64,000 nt of DNA from Bifidobacterium asteroides (GTDB lineage: Bacteria; Actinomycetota; Actinomycetes; Actinomycetales; Bifidobacteriaceae), in the NCBI RefSeq assembly GCF_030758775.1, contig NZ_CP132384.1, positions 558,001 through 622,000 of the forward strand, read 5' to 3'. A program made the translations under genes and the position numbers. The notes beneath the pieces are model-generated. The model searched no databases. It was not told the origin of the DNA and was given only the letters and a program-made list of their open reading frames with translations. Positions 44,989 through 53,587 of the stretch are shown piece by piece. Within the stretch, counting starts at the first letter, position 1; every line of letters begins with the position of its first letter.

Positions 44989-45936
44989 TCAGCCCTTGAC
45001 CTTGTCGCTGACCTGGTCCAGGGTCTGTATATCCTGGTCGCTCAGTTCCAGATGGGCAGCGGCCAGAAGGGCCGGCAGCTGCTCGGGGGTGCGTGCAGAG
45101 GCGATGGGGGCTGCGATCCCAGGCCTGTGGTTGAGCCAGGCCAGGGCTACGGTGGCCAGCTCGACCCCGTGGGCCTTGGCGATGCCGTCCATGGCAGCGA
45201 CCACGTCCAGTCCCTCCTGGGTGAAGAAGTCCTTGACCATGCCCTCGCGCTGCTTGCCCTTGAGGTCGTCCATGGTCCGGTACTTGCCCGTCAGGAAGCC
45301 CGAAGCCAGTGAGAAGTAGGGGAAGACCGCCAGATCCTCGTCCTTGGCAACTGGCATAAGGCCATTCTCATAGTCCTTGCGGTAGACCAGGTTGTACTGG
45401 GGCTCCAGAGCCACCGGCAGGGTCAGGCCCTCCTTGCGTGCAATGCTGAACCATTCGCGGATCCGGTCAGGCGTGTAGTTGGACAGGCCGATGGCCCGGA
45501 CCTTGCCCTCCTTGACCAGCTTGTCGAAGGCTGCCGCAGTCTCCTCCAAGGGGGTGGAGCTGTCGTCGTAGTGGGCGTAGTAGAGATCGATCACATCCAG
45601 GCCCAGCCTGAGCAGCGAGGCGTCGGCGGCGGCCTCGATGTTCTTGGCTGACAGGCCTGAGTACTGGGGGTGCTGGCTGACCTTGGTAGCCACCAGGACC
45701 TTGTCTCGGTTGCCGTTCTTGGCCAGCCAGCGGCCCAGGACGATCTCGGACTCGCCGCCGGAGTGGCCTGGGGCCCAGGCCGAGTAAACGTCGGCTGTAT
45801 CGATCAGGTTGCCCCCGGCTTGCGTGTAAGCGTCCAGGACCTGGTCAGACTCGGATTCGTCGCTGGTCCATCCGAAAGTGTTGCCGCCCAGGACCAGGGG
45901 GAAGATTTCGGCGTCGATGCCGCGTAGTTTTGCCAT
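44989..45936 (-). CDS. Aldo/keto reductase
   Basis: About 315 aa from ATG 45936 (MAKLRGID): GAAAGG is correctly spaced for this ATG and touches the one at 45942. The barrel begins FPLVLGGNTFGWTSDE. The catalytic Asp46 and Tyr51 are in LIDTADVYSAW, Lys is in VLVATKVSQHP and His in LYYAHYDD. The cofactor-binding end reads PIASARTPEQLPALL. It is an NADPH-dependent reductase of aldehydes or ketones, in the YajO/Tas-like group; substrate not predictable. Convergent with ileS across the terminator. Confidence 0.93.
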   Translation of the reverse strand: MAKLRGIDAEIFPLVLGGNTFGWTSDESESDQVLDAYTQAGGNLIDTADVYSAWAPGHSGGESEIVLGRWLAKNGNRDKVLVATKVSQHPQYSGLSAKNIEAAADASLLRLGLDVIDLYYAHYDDSSTPLEETAAAFDKLVKEGKVRAIGLSNYTPDRIREWFSIARKEGLTLPVALEPQYNLVYRKDYENGLMPVAKDEDLAVFPYFSLASGFLTGKYRTMDDLKGKQREGMVKDFFTQEGLDVVAAMDGIAKAHGVELATVALAWLNHRPGIAAPIASARTPEQLPALLAAAHLELSDQDIQTLDQVSDKVKG

Positions 45937-46102
45937 ATTCATCCTTTCGGGTTGAAGGCTCGTAAAGCCGAGTCTATTACGGCTTATGCGCCCGAACCGA
46001 TTGTTCAGACGAGTCCATCATGTATGGTGATGAGAGGAAAGGCCGGAATGGTGCGGTTCTCAGGTCCGGCCCCAAGGGTTTTAAGCTCGAAGGAGAACAC
46101 TC

Positions 46103-47071
46103 ATGCATCTGGGCATCGCCATTGTGATCGCCGTGCTGGTCCTGGCGCTGATCATCTTCCTTCTGGGGATTTTCGTGGTGCCCCAGCAGCAGGCGGACGT
46201 CATCGAGCGCTTCGGCAAATACCATCGGGTGGCGCTGGCGGGCATCCACGCCAAGATCCCCCTGGTGGACCGGATAGCCGCCAAGACCAACCTGCGGGTC
46301 AACCAGCTGAACGTCAAGCTGGAGACCAAGACCAAGGACAACGTCTTCGTCACCGTGGAGGTCTCCGCACAGTTCCGGGTGGAGGCGGCCAACGTGTCTA
46401 CGGCCTACTACGAGCTGGTCGACCCGGCGGGCCAGCTGCGCTCCTATATGGAGGACGCCCTCAGGTCGGCCATTCCCGCCCTGAGCCTGGATGACGCCTT
46501 CGCCCGCAAGGACGACATCGCCTCCGACGTGCAGCAGACCGTGGGCCAGGAGATGCAGCGCTTCGGGTTCTCGGTCATCAAGACCCTGGTCACGGCTATC
46601 GACCCCTCCACCCAGGTCAAGCAGGCCATGGACTCCATCAACGCGGCCCAGCGTGAGAAGGAGGCCACCAGGGAGCGTGCCGAGGCCCGTCGGATCGAGA
46701 TCGAGACCCAGGCCAGGGCCGATGCCGAGAAGACCAGGATGCAGGGCGAGGGCCAGGCCAACTACCGACGGGAGATCGCCAACGGCATTGTGGACCAGAT
46801 CAACAGTCTGCGGGCCGTGGGCATGGATATCGATGCGGTCAACAATGTGGTGCTCTTCAACCAATATCTGGATGTGATGCGCTCGCTGGCCGAGTCCGAC
46901 AATGCCAAGACCCTGGTTCTGCCTGCGGCGACCCCTGGGGGTTACAACGAGCTCTTCAACCAGATGACCGCAGCGCTGATGACCGCCCAGAGCACCCAGG
47001 GCAGTGCGGATCCCCGCCACGGCCGCAGGAGTGCGGGCGCAGAGGGCGGGGCCGGGACGCCGGCTCTGTAA
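46103..47071 (+). CDS. SPFH/Band 7 (stomatin-like) membrane protein
   Basis: The product is 322 aa with GAAGGAG before ATG 46103. An N-terminal membrane segment (IVIAVLVLALIIFLLGIFVV) precedes the SPFH domain (VPQQQADVIERFGKYHRVAL, GIHAKIPLVDRIAAKTNLRV, KDNVFVTVEVSAQFRVE, LVTAIDPSTQVKQAMDSINA). A charged coiled coil follows (EKEATRERAEARRIEIETQA). Such proteins oligomerise into membrane scaffolds that organise other proteins. The C-terminal tail is Gly/Ala/Arg-rich. The usual NfeD partner gene is not next to it. Confidence 0.93.
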   Translation: MHLGIAIVIAVLVLALIIFLLGIFVVPQQQADVIERFGKYHRVALAGIHAKIPLVDRIAAKTNLRVNQLNVKLETKTKDNVFVTVEVSAQFRVEAANVSTAYYELVDPAGQLRSYMEDALRSAIPALSLDDAFARKDDIASDVQQTVGQEMQRFGFSVIKTLVTAIDPSTQVKQAMDSINAAQREKEATRERAEARRIEIETQARADAEKTRMQGEGQANYRREIANGIVDQINSLRAVGMDIDAVNNVVLFNQYLDVMRSLAESDNAKTLVLPAATPGGYNELFNQMTAALMTAQSTQGSADPRHGRRSAGAEGGAGTPAL

Positions 47072-47123
47072 GGCCGTGTCCTAAGAAGCAATTTCCGCAT
47101 GGCAGGTCCTGCGGGGTCGGGGT

Positions 47124-47975
47124 TCAGCTTTTCAGGAAGTCGGCTATGGCCTCGGCGGCCCGATAGCCCTTGTCGTACATGGCGTTGAGTCCCTTGAGCG
47201 ACTTGCTCAGCGTGGTCAGTCCGCACAGGCTGTCAGGGGCCAGGATCAGCACCCGACCCTCCTTTTCGGCCTGCTTGGCCAGGGCCACCTCGTCGTTGTA
47301 GGTGCGGTAGCGCTCCATCAGGCGCTCGCCGGCCGCCGGATAAGTTCTGGCCAGGATCCGGGCCGGCAGGACATCCTTCTTCTGTTCGCGCAGAATATCC
47401 CTCTGGCGGGTCAGAACCAGGACGATGCGCTCGTAGCCCTCGTCCATGGCCTTGCGGACCGGGACCGGGTCGGCGATGCCGCCGTCCAGATAGGGCACCC
47501 CATCGATCATGTAGGGCTTGTTGGCCACCGGCACGGTGGATGAGGCCTTGAGGATGTCATAGTTGTCCTGGGCCAGGTCGGACTTGTCAAAGTAGACGGT
47601 GGATCCGTCAGTGGCCTTGCAGGCGACTACGGTGAACAGGGCCGGATTGGCCTTCAGAGCCTGGTAATCCAGCGGGCATTCCCCGTCGTGGGCCGACAGT
47701 TTGCCATAGACGTAGTCCAGGTCGACGAAGGTGTGCTTGGTCAGGAAGTTGCTCACGCTCGCGTACTCCTTGCGGGAGGAGTAGACGGTGTAGAAGCGGT
47801 AGCAGCGTCTGAGCTGGCCCGACAGGAATGAGGCCAGATTGGCGCTGCCGGCCGAGACCCCGTAGCAGTGATCGAAGGTGATGCCCTGCTCCATGCAGCG
47901 GTCGAAGACGCCGGCGCCGAAGATGGACCGGTAGCCGCCGCCTACGTCGATGACGGCTGTTCTTTTGCGTGCCAT
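47124..47975 (-). CDS. Patatin-like phospholipase
   Basis: The product is 283 aa, starting MARKRTAVIDVGGGYRSIFG after GAGGTGCC. The oxyanion glycine stretch is near residues 11-21. The nucleophile is Ser41 in GVSAGS and the dyad Asp is Asp164 in YLDGGIADP, as in YjjU/RssA-type lipases. It probably hydrolyses acyl esters of lipids in the cytoplasm or at the inner membrane face. The C-terminal third is helical and specific to this group. Convergent with the SPFH gene. Confidence 0.93.
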   Translation of the reverse strand: MARKRTAVIDVGGGYRSIFGAGVFDRCMEQGITFDHCYGVSAGSANLASFLSGQLRRCYRFYTVYSSRKEYASVSNFLTKHTFVDLDYVYGKLSAHDGECPLDYQALKANPALFTVVACKATDGSTVYFDKSDLAQDNYDILKASSTVPVANKPYMIDGVPYLDGGIADPVPVRKAMDEGYERIVLVLTRQRDILREQKKDVLPARILARTYPAAGERLMERYRTYNDEVALAKQAEKEGRVLILAPDSLCGLTTLSKSLKGLNAMYDKGYRAAEAIADFLKS

Positions 47976-48042
47976 GGCACCTCGTTTCCTGACAGATATC
48001 CGAGCTTGATGACAGCTTATGCGCGAACGTTGGACAAGCCGT

Positions 48043-48828
48043 TCAGGGGCGGCAGGAGGCCAGCAGCCGCTTGGACAAATCCAGCATGGCCGGTGAGGGA
48101 TCGGAGTTGGCGATCTCTACTCTGCCGGTGCCGGGGCCCGGGTTGAGGGCATCGGCCTGGGCCAGCAGATCCTTGAGGTGGCGGGCCGTTCCAGGGTTGC
48201 CGTCGATCAGCGCCAGGCCTGGCGGGCAGATGCGGGCGATGGACTGGCGGAAGAAGACGAAGTGGGTGCAGCCCAGGACCAGGGCATCCAGGGTCTGCAG
48301 GTCATAGGGGTCCAAATAATGGTGCAGGGTGGCATCGACCAGGGCCTGGTCATTCAGCCTGTCAGACTCCACAATGGTCACCAGATCCGGGCAGGGCTGG
48401 GTCAGGATGGTGTGCTTGCCGGAGAAACGTGCCATCAGGCGTGAGAACTTGGCCTCCTTCAAGGTCAGCGGGGTGGCCGTGACCAGTACCCGTTGGGGTC
48501 GGCCTCCGCCACGTGTGCAAGCCAGCTTCAGGGCCGGCTCCATGCCGATGACCGGGACCGGGTAGCGTCGGCGCATTTCATCCACGCAGACGCTGGTGGC
48601 GGTGTTGCAGGCGATGACCATGGCCTTGACGCCCTGGTCCATGAACCGGTCGCCAATGACCTGGCAGCGCTGGGTGATCTGATCCGGCTTCTTGATGCCG
48701 TAGGGGGCGTAGGCGGAATCGCCAAAGTAGAGCAGGTTTTCTTGAGGAAGGAGGTTGCGGATGGCTGCAGTGACGCTCAGACCGCCGAGTCCGGAGTCGA
48801 AGATCCCGATCGGTGCATCTGATGTCAT
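48043..48828 (-). CDS. murI: Glutamate racemase
   Basis: The product is 261 aa, with GGAGC upstream of ATG 48828. It makes D-glutamate for peptidoglycan. Motifs are GIFDSGLGGLSV, YFGDSAYAPYG, and the two catalytic cysteines Cys74 (VIACNTATS) and Cys187 (LGCTHF). Length is normal for the family. It is divergent from dapF, another wall-precursor gene, across a 67-base spacer that likely holds both promoters. Confidence 0.97.
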   Translation of the reverse strand: MTSDAPIGIFDSGLGGLSVTAAIRNLLPQENLLYFGDSAYAPYGIKKPDQITQRCQVIGDRFMDQGVKAMVIACNTATSVCVDEMRRRYPVPVIGMEPALKLACTRGGGRPQRVLVTATPLTLKEAKFSRLMARFSGKHTILTQPCPDLVTIVESDRLNDQALVDATLHHYLDPYDLQTLDALVLGCTHFVFFRQSIARICPPGLALIDGNPGTARHLKDLLAQADALNPGPGTGRVEIANSDPSPAMLDLSKRLLASCRP

Positions 48829-48895
48829 CTGATCCGCTCCTTTCGCAGCCGAAGAACCACCCTAGCCTGTCGCCGAAGGGCCGTACGCTACAAAC

Positions 48896-49861
48896 ATGAG
48901 TATTCCCCGGACTGTTTACAAAATGCAAGCCACCGGTAACGATTTCGTGGTCTACGCCGATCCCCGGGGGGATCTGGAGCCTACGGCCGACCAGGTGCGC
49001 TGGCTGTGCGACCGTCATTTCGGGGTCGGAGCCGACGGGGTCATCCGGCTGACCCACCCGGCCGATGTCAGCGACCTGAACCAGGAGCAGGTGGATGCCT
49101 GCGACCGTTTCGGCTGCCAGTGGTTCATGGACTATCGCAATGCGGACGGTTCCTTGGCTCAGATGTGCGGCAACGGGACCCGGGCCATCACCCTCTTCGC
49201 CCAGAAGCAGGGGCTGACGCCGACTATGGAAGGCGCCTCCTTCCTGCTGGGTACCCGGGCCGGGGTCAAGCGGATCGTCTCGCGCAGTCCGATGAAGTGC
49301 GACGGCGATCATGTGTTCAAGGTCAAGGTCGGGGCCTGGCGGATGGGGCCGGTGGGGCAGCAGCTTGTCGATGGCGGAGCCTTGGGAGGCTCGGCTCCTG
49401 GCACCATGGTGGATATGGGCAATCCTCATGCAGTCGTCCTGACTGCAGTCGCTGCCGAATTGGAGGCCGGTGGACTGCCCGGGACCGTGACCGAACTACT
49501 GGCTAGGACCGACCTGCCCGATCCGGGCGATCTGGATCTGTCGGCCCCGCCGCGGGTCAGGCCCGGGCTGGCTGAGGGGCAGAATGTGGAATTCCTGCGT
49601 CTGGATGCCCTGGATGCCGACAATGGCAGCGGTCGGGCCACCATGAGGGTCTATGAGCGTGGGGTGGGCGAGACCCTGTCCTGCGGTACCGGTCTGTGCG
49701 CCAGCGGCGTGCTCTTGCGAGCCCTGACCGGGGTCGACCATTGGACCATCCAGGTGGGCGGGGGCCGTCTGAAGGTGGATGTGGATTCGCAGGATGTGTG
49801 GCTGACTGGACCGGCCAGAATGGTCGCCCGTCTGACCCTGGAGCATGTGCCAGACTGCTGA
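48896..49861 (+). CDS. dapF: Diaminopimelate epimerase
   Basis: The product is 321 aa. It converts LL- to meso-diaminopimelate in lysine and wall synthesis. Motifs are YKMQATGNDFVVY, FGVGADGVIRL, the catalytic Cys91 in MCGNGTRAI, MGNPHAVVL, and Cys263 in LSCGTGLCASGV. Extra residues at about 50-65 (VSDLNQEQVDACDRFGCQ) make it somewhat longer than the E. coli enzyme (about 274 aa). Many bifidobacteria have lysine- or ornithine-type peptidoglycan, so the main role may be lysine supply; that is inference. Confidence 0.96.
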   Translation: MSIPRTVYKMQATGNDFVVYADPRGDLEPTADQVRWLCDRHFGVGADGVIRLTHPADVSDLNQEQVDACDRFGCQWFMDYRNADGSLAQMCGNGTRAITLFAQKQGLTPTMEGASFLLGTRAGVKRIVSRSPMKCDGDHVFKVKVGAWRMGPVGQQLVDGGALGGSAPGTMVDMGNPHAVVLTAVAAELEAGGLPGTVTELLARTDLPDPGDLDLSAPPRVRPGLAEGQNVEFLRLDALDADNGSGRATMRVYERGVGETLSCGTGLCASGVLLRALTGVDHWTIQVGGGRLKVDVDSQDVWLTGPARMVARLTLEHVPDC

Positions 49862-50470
49862 TCAGCCGAAGAGGGCGGATCCCTCCACAGCCAGGACGAT
49901 AGTGGCCAGGGCGACCAGCCAGACCAGGTCGACCATCAGATCGAAGTGCCGCTGATAGTAGGTCAGCAGCCATCCCGACCTCTTGCGCGGCAGACCCTGC
50001 TGGATGACCGTGGCATGGCTGAAGGCCATGAACTGCAGGCTGGTGGCGAAGGTCATGACCAGGCACCAGGGGCAGAGGGCGTGGATGACGAAGAGCGACT
50101 GCGTGAACAGCCAAAGCGCATAGGCCAGGGCGGCAAGCGAGGCCAGCCAGGTCCCTGCCGCCAGCAGCGCAGGCATCTTGATACGGCACAGACCCACTAC
50201 GGCCAGCGTCAGGAAGACAGCCTCAGCGACCAGCCCCAGAAAGGCATTGGGGATCGGCAGTGTGCCCAGGCGGATCAGCTCGGCTTGGGGGGACTGGGCC
50301 ACGGCTGAGCAGGAGACCACCGAGTTGATGTCACAGCTGAGCTGGCCCTGGGGGTGACGCGCCAGTTGCAGGGTTTCCGCTGACAGGACCAGGCTGGCGT
50401 AGAGCGCCGCAAACGAGGTCAGGGCGGCGATCAGATAGCTGGAAGGGGCTGACGAGGTCGGTTCGCTCAT
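49862..50470 (-). CDS. Vitamin K epoxide reductase family (VKOR) membrane protein
   Basis: About 202 aa from ATG 50470 (MSEPTSS) with GAGGTG nine bases upstream; ATG 50479 and GTG 50524 are alternatives. Five hydrophobic segments are seen. Four cysteines match the VKOR pattern: Cys46 and Cys54 in the external loop (LSCDINSVVSCS) and the active-site pair Cys133/Cys136 (CPWC). In actinobacteria VKOR reoxidises DsbA-like thiol oxidases outside the membrane using quinone. No DsbA partner is adjacent. Its stop directly abuts that of dapF. Confidence 0.9.
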   Translation of the reverse strand: MSEPTSSAPSSYLIAALTSFAALYASLVLSAETLQLARHPQGQLSCDINSVVSCSAVAQSPQAELIRLGTLPIPNAFLGLVAEAVFLTLAVVGLCRIKMPALLAAGTWLASLAALAYALWLFTQSLFVIHALCPWCLVMTFATSLQFMAFSHATVIQQGLPRKRSGWLLTYYQRHFDLMVDLVWLVALATIVLAVEGSALFG

Positions 50471-50541
50471 GGGGTCCATCACCTCAATGGTCGGGAGGGT
50501 TCTCTGAGACGGGAACGCGTTCACGAGTTTAGGATGGAGGC

Positions 50542-51429
50542 ATGACGCATGAGGATACTGTCACGGTCTCCGGCTGGGACCTGCACTGCCACACCGTGTT
50601 CTCCGACGGCACCGTGACGCCCCGGGGAATGGTCGAGCAGGCGCAACAGTTGGGACTGGAGGGTCTGGCCATCACCGACCATGACACCAATGCGGGCTGG
50701 GATGAGGCCCGTCAGGCGGCCCAGGACCTGGGAATGCCCCTGCTGCCAGGCACCGAAATCACCGCCCAGGATGGCCATGTCTCGGTTCACATGCTGGCCT
50801 ACCTCTATGATCCTGAGGATCCGGTCATCGCCGGGCTCTTCGCCAAGACCAGGGAGGCCAGGCTGACCAGAACCAGGACCATGGTCGAGCGGATCTCCCG
50901 GGATTACCCGATCACCTGGCAGGATGTGCTGGATCAGGTCAAGGAGGGGTCGAAGACCACGGTGGGCCGCCCGCATATCGCCGATGCATTGGTCAAGGCC
51001 GGTGTCTATGCCGACCGCAGCCAGGCCTTCGCCGGGGTCTGCTCCTCCGGAAGCGCCTACTACCTGCCAACGCCCTCGCCGACCACCCACCAGGTGCTGG
51101 CAGCCGTCAACCATGCAGGCGGCGTCCTGGTCGTCGCCCACCCCGGTGCAGTCAGTCGCAATCCCGTCCTGCTCTCCGATCAGCAGATCGCCGCTCTGGC
51201 CGGGGAGGGACTGGGAGGCCTGGAGGTCTGGCATCGGGACAATCCGCCCGAGCAGCGCCGACGGCTGCTGGCCCTGGCCCAGCGCTGGGGGCTGCTGGTG
51301 ACCGGAGGATCGGACTGGCACGGCCAAGGCAAGCCCAATCGCATGGGGGAGAACAGCACCAGTGACGAGGTGGTGGCCCGAATCGTGGACAGGGCCCGGG
51401 GGAGCCGTCCGGTGGCCTGGAAGGGTTAG
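50542..51429 (+). CDS. PHP-domain phosphoesterase (TrpH/RNase AM-like)
   Basis: The product is 295 aa from ATG 50542. The metal-binding motifs are complete: DLHCHTVFSDGT (His15, His17), AITDHDTNAGWDEA, PGTEITAQDGHVSVHMLAY, VVAHPGAVS and VTGGSDWHGQGKPN. Family members hydrolyse 3',5'-nucleoside bisphosphate or 5'-phosphorylated RNA ends. Cytoplasmic. Divergent from the VKOR gene, and separated from the convergent DUF3107 gene by a strong hairpin. Confidence 0.92.
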   Translation: MTHEDTVTVSGWDLHCHTVFSDGTVTPRGMVEQAQQLGLEGLAITDHDTNAGWDEARQAAQDLGMPLLPGTEITAQDGHVSVHMLAYLYDPEDPVIAGLFAKTREARLTRTRTMVERISRDYPITWQDVLDQVKEGSKTTVGRPHIADALVKAGVYADRSQAFAGVCSSGSAYYLPTPSPTTHQVLAAVNHAGGVLVVAHPGAVSRNPVLLSDQQIAALAGEGLGGLEVWHRDNPPEQRRRLLALAQRWGLLVTGGSDWHGQGKPNRMGENSTSDEVVARIVDRARGSRPVAWKG

Positions 51430-51441
51430 CGGATACGAATC

Positions 51442-51476
51442 GGGGGCGGTCGGACCACAAGGACCCGGCCGCCCCC
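51442..51476. terminator. Hairpin between convergent genes
   Basis: GGGGGCGG (51442-51449) pairs with CCGCCCCC (51469-51476) between the stop codons of the PHP and DUF3107 genes. It is GC-rich without a T-run; likely a bidirectional terminator. Confidence 0.65.
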
Positions 51477-51493
51477 GTCAGGCGATCACAGCC

Positions 51494-51733
51494 TCAGTCG
51501 GAGGAGCCTCCCAGGACACCGAAGCCGACCGGATGGGTGGTGTCCGAACCGACCACTGCGTAGCCCAGGGATTCCTTAGGAACAATGATGTGCCGGCCCT
51601 TGTCGTCCACCAGATCGATGGGTCCGCCCTCGTTCAGGGCCTGGGCGATGTGGGCAGCCACCTCGTCCGCCTTGGCATTGGTGCTGAAGTTGACCGTCCG
51701 GGCCACATTTTTGATGCCGAATTCGATATCCAT
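51494..51733 (-). CDS. DUF3107 family protein
   Basis: 79 aa from ATG 51733, supported by GGAGGTAGCA just upstream (the open frame extends 21 residues further). The sequence MDIEFGIKNVARTVNFSTNA, then VAAHIAQALNEGGPIDLVDD, then IIVPKESLGYAVVGSD is the small actinobacterial DUF3107 family, a compact alpha/beta protein. Function unknown; its usual neighbourhood is the UvrD-like helicase cluster, as here. Confidence 0.9.
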   Translation of the reverse strand: MDIEFGIKNVARTVNFSTNAKADEVAAHIAQALNEGGPIDLVDDKGRHIIVPKESLGYAVVGSDTTHPVGFGVLGGSSD

Positions 51734-51822
51734 TGCTACCTCCAAGGTTGTTTTCCGTCGCCCAGACCTGCCGGCCCACGGTTCTTCCGGTCTCATTATT
51801 CGCTGGCCCGGGTGATTACGCT

Positions 51823-53484
51823 CTAAGCGTCTCCCTGATGCCCCTCCGGGGAAGAGCCGCTTTCCGGCGGTGATGCCGATGCCTGTCCGTCTGCAGTGAG
51901 CGTGGGGGTCTGCTCGGGCAGGGGCTTTCTGGGAATGACGACGGTCTCAGCCTGATCGCTGGCGAGGGCTTGAGCTGACGAGGCATCATGCGGCTGGGAA
52001 GCGGCCTCTCCTGCCCCAGCGGGGTTCGAGGACTGGCTGTCTACGGACGGGTCGCTCGTTGCAGCCTCTGGGTTCGCCTCGCCATCCGTATCCTTGTCGC
52101 TGGTGGCTGGACTGCCGATGCCGCGGAAATGATCGCTCAGGCCTGATTCCTCTTCTTTGGCAACAGGAGCAACAGCTGGTGGCCTGGGTTGATTGTCGCT
52201 GCCAAGGTTTGTGCTCTGGGCCTGTCTGATGGGCTTGTTCCTGGCTTCGGAATGGTCCATGGCGGTCTGGGTCTGAGCCAGGTCAGCCATTTCTGCCCTG
52301 CTGATGGCGATGGTGGCCGAGCTCTCATCCGAGGGTTCAAAGGAGGGTTCCTTAGGTGAGGTTGCCGCATCAGCCGCGGCGAGGCCCTGTTCTGATGCCG
52401 GATTCTCCTGTATTTTCGCAGCGGAGGGATCTTCAGCTTTGTCGTCGCCGAGCAAAGTGCCCACGGTGATGGTGGAGGGTGCCCCAGTGGGTGACGAACC
52501 GGAAGTCTGCTGCTGACGACGGGCGCGCTGGTTCTGCTCGTGGTCGCCCAACTGCTGGGCCAGACGCTCCACCTGGGCCTTGAATTGGATGATCCGTTCG
52601 TTGTCGGCATGATCCAGGGCGGTGATGAAGTCGCCCACCTGCTCCATCTGCAGCCAGAGATTGGCTCGGAGCATGATCAGGTCGTCCAGCCGAGCCCCCA
52701 TCATCCTGCCGTAGGCTGCAATGACTGCGTTGCGGCGGGATCCATCCAGCTTGGCGAAGATCCAAGCCAGGTCACGGGCAGGATCGTTGACCTGCATGTC
52801 CTGCCAGCCGTAGACACCGCTCAGCCCGGAGCCTGCATAGAGCAGGTCGCCGTCGGAGAAGCCTCCATGCACGGTGCATGTTTCAAAGGACCAGAGTCCC
52901 TCGGTCGCCACGATGGATGCCCAGGAATCGGTGATTTCCTTGGGCACGTGGCCGTCCATCCGCAGCCGCTTGATCCATCCCCGCAGTTGGGCCGCGATCT
53001 GGGCAGTGGAGAAGGCTGGGTATCCGTGGGTTTTCAGAAAATCAGGGCGCACCCGGTGGATGGCGCCGATGGCGGTGCCTGCGGCGGTGCATTCGTTCAA
53101 AGTCAGCAGATGGAGGGGACGGATTCGGCCTGGGCAGTGGGTCATGACGGCAACAGCTGTGGTGCCGGTCGGACTATCGGCCTTCTCGCCGGGCTGGTAG
53201 GCCAGGATGTGCTCGACCCTGAAGCCCATGGCCGCCATCTCCTTGGCATCGGCCAGAGCCTGAGCCGCCTTGACCCGAGCGGCCAACCGGCGCTTGCCGG
53301 CTTCCGAGCTGGTGGCCCAGACGTCGTAGACGTTGCCGGTCGCGTCCTGGACCACCGCACAGTCCACGCCCTGTGCGCGGTCAAGGCTGCTGAGCTGGTC
53401 GCAGTCCCGCGCGCCGGTCATGGGCACCTCGGGCATGGCGGCCGACGCCAGGGCGGCCAGGGTCAGCTTCGTTCGTTCACTCAC
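51823..53484 (-). CDS. Phosphotransferase-like (kinase-fold) protein with long low-complexity tail
   Basis: About 553 aa from GTG 53484 (VSERTKLTL); the upstream open frame lacks sensible sequence. Residues 1-330 have the aminoglycoside/macrolide phosphotransferase fold (VDCAVVQDATGNVYDVWA; RLAARVKAAQALADAK; GTAIGAIHRV). The catalytic loop normally written H-G-D is VHGGFSDGDLLYAG, followed by GVYGWQDMQVNDPARDLAW, where an acidic metal ligand is expected. The missing Asp suggests weak or no kinase activity. The last ~200 residues are Ser/Ala/Pro/Glu-rich and probably disordered (PSFEPSDESSATIAISRAEM). It is divergent from the helicase gene, a pairing I recall as conserved in actinobacteria. 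Confidence 0.8.
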   Translation of the reverse strand: MSERTKLTLAALASAAMPEVPMTGARDCDQLSSLDRAQGVDCAVVQDATGNVYDVWATSSEAGKRRLAARVKAAQALADAKEMAAMGFRVEHILAYQPGEKADSPTGTTAVAVMTHCPGRIRPLHLLTLNECTAAGTAIGAIHRVRPDFLKTHGYPAFSTAQIAAQLRGWIKRLRMDGHVPKEITDSWASIVATEGLWSFETCTVHGGFSDGDLLYAGSGLSGVYGWQDMQVNDPARDLAWIFAKLDGSRRNAVIAAYGRMMGARLDDLIMLRANLWLQMEQVGDFITALDHADNERIIQFKAQVERLAQQLGDHEQNQRARRQQQTSGSSPTGAPSTITVGTLLGDDKAEDPSAAKIQENPASEQGLAAADAATSPKEPSFEPSDESSATIAISRAEMADLAQTQTAMDHSEARNKPIRQAQSTNLGSDNQPRPPAVAPVAKEEESGLSDHFRGIGSPATSDKDTDGEANPEAATSDPSVDSQSSNPAGAGEAASQPHDASSAQALASDQAETVVIPRKPLPEQTPTLTADGQASASPPESGSSPEGHQGDA

Positions 53485-53587
53485 ATTCTCAAGGATAATA
53501 CAAGGACTGTTGTGAATACGGTTGTCCACTTGACCACATGGGCACGCCGCAGCGGGTTCCGGTACCGGCCTTTGACACAATGGGGGT

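Noticed and set aside
47868-48146. Plus-strand open frame between the patatin and murI genes
   Set aside because: It overlaps both real minus-strand genes and has no ribosome site or motif.
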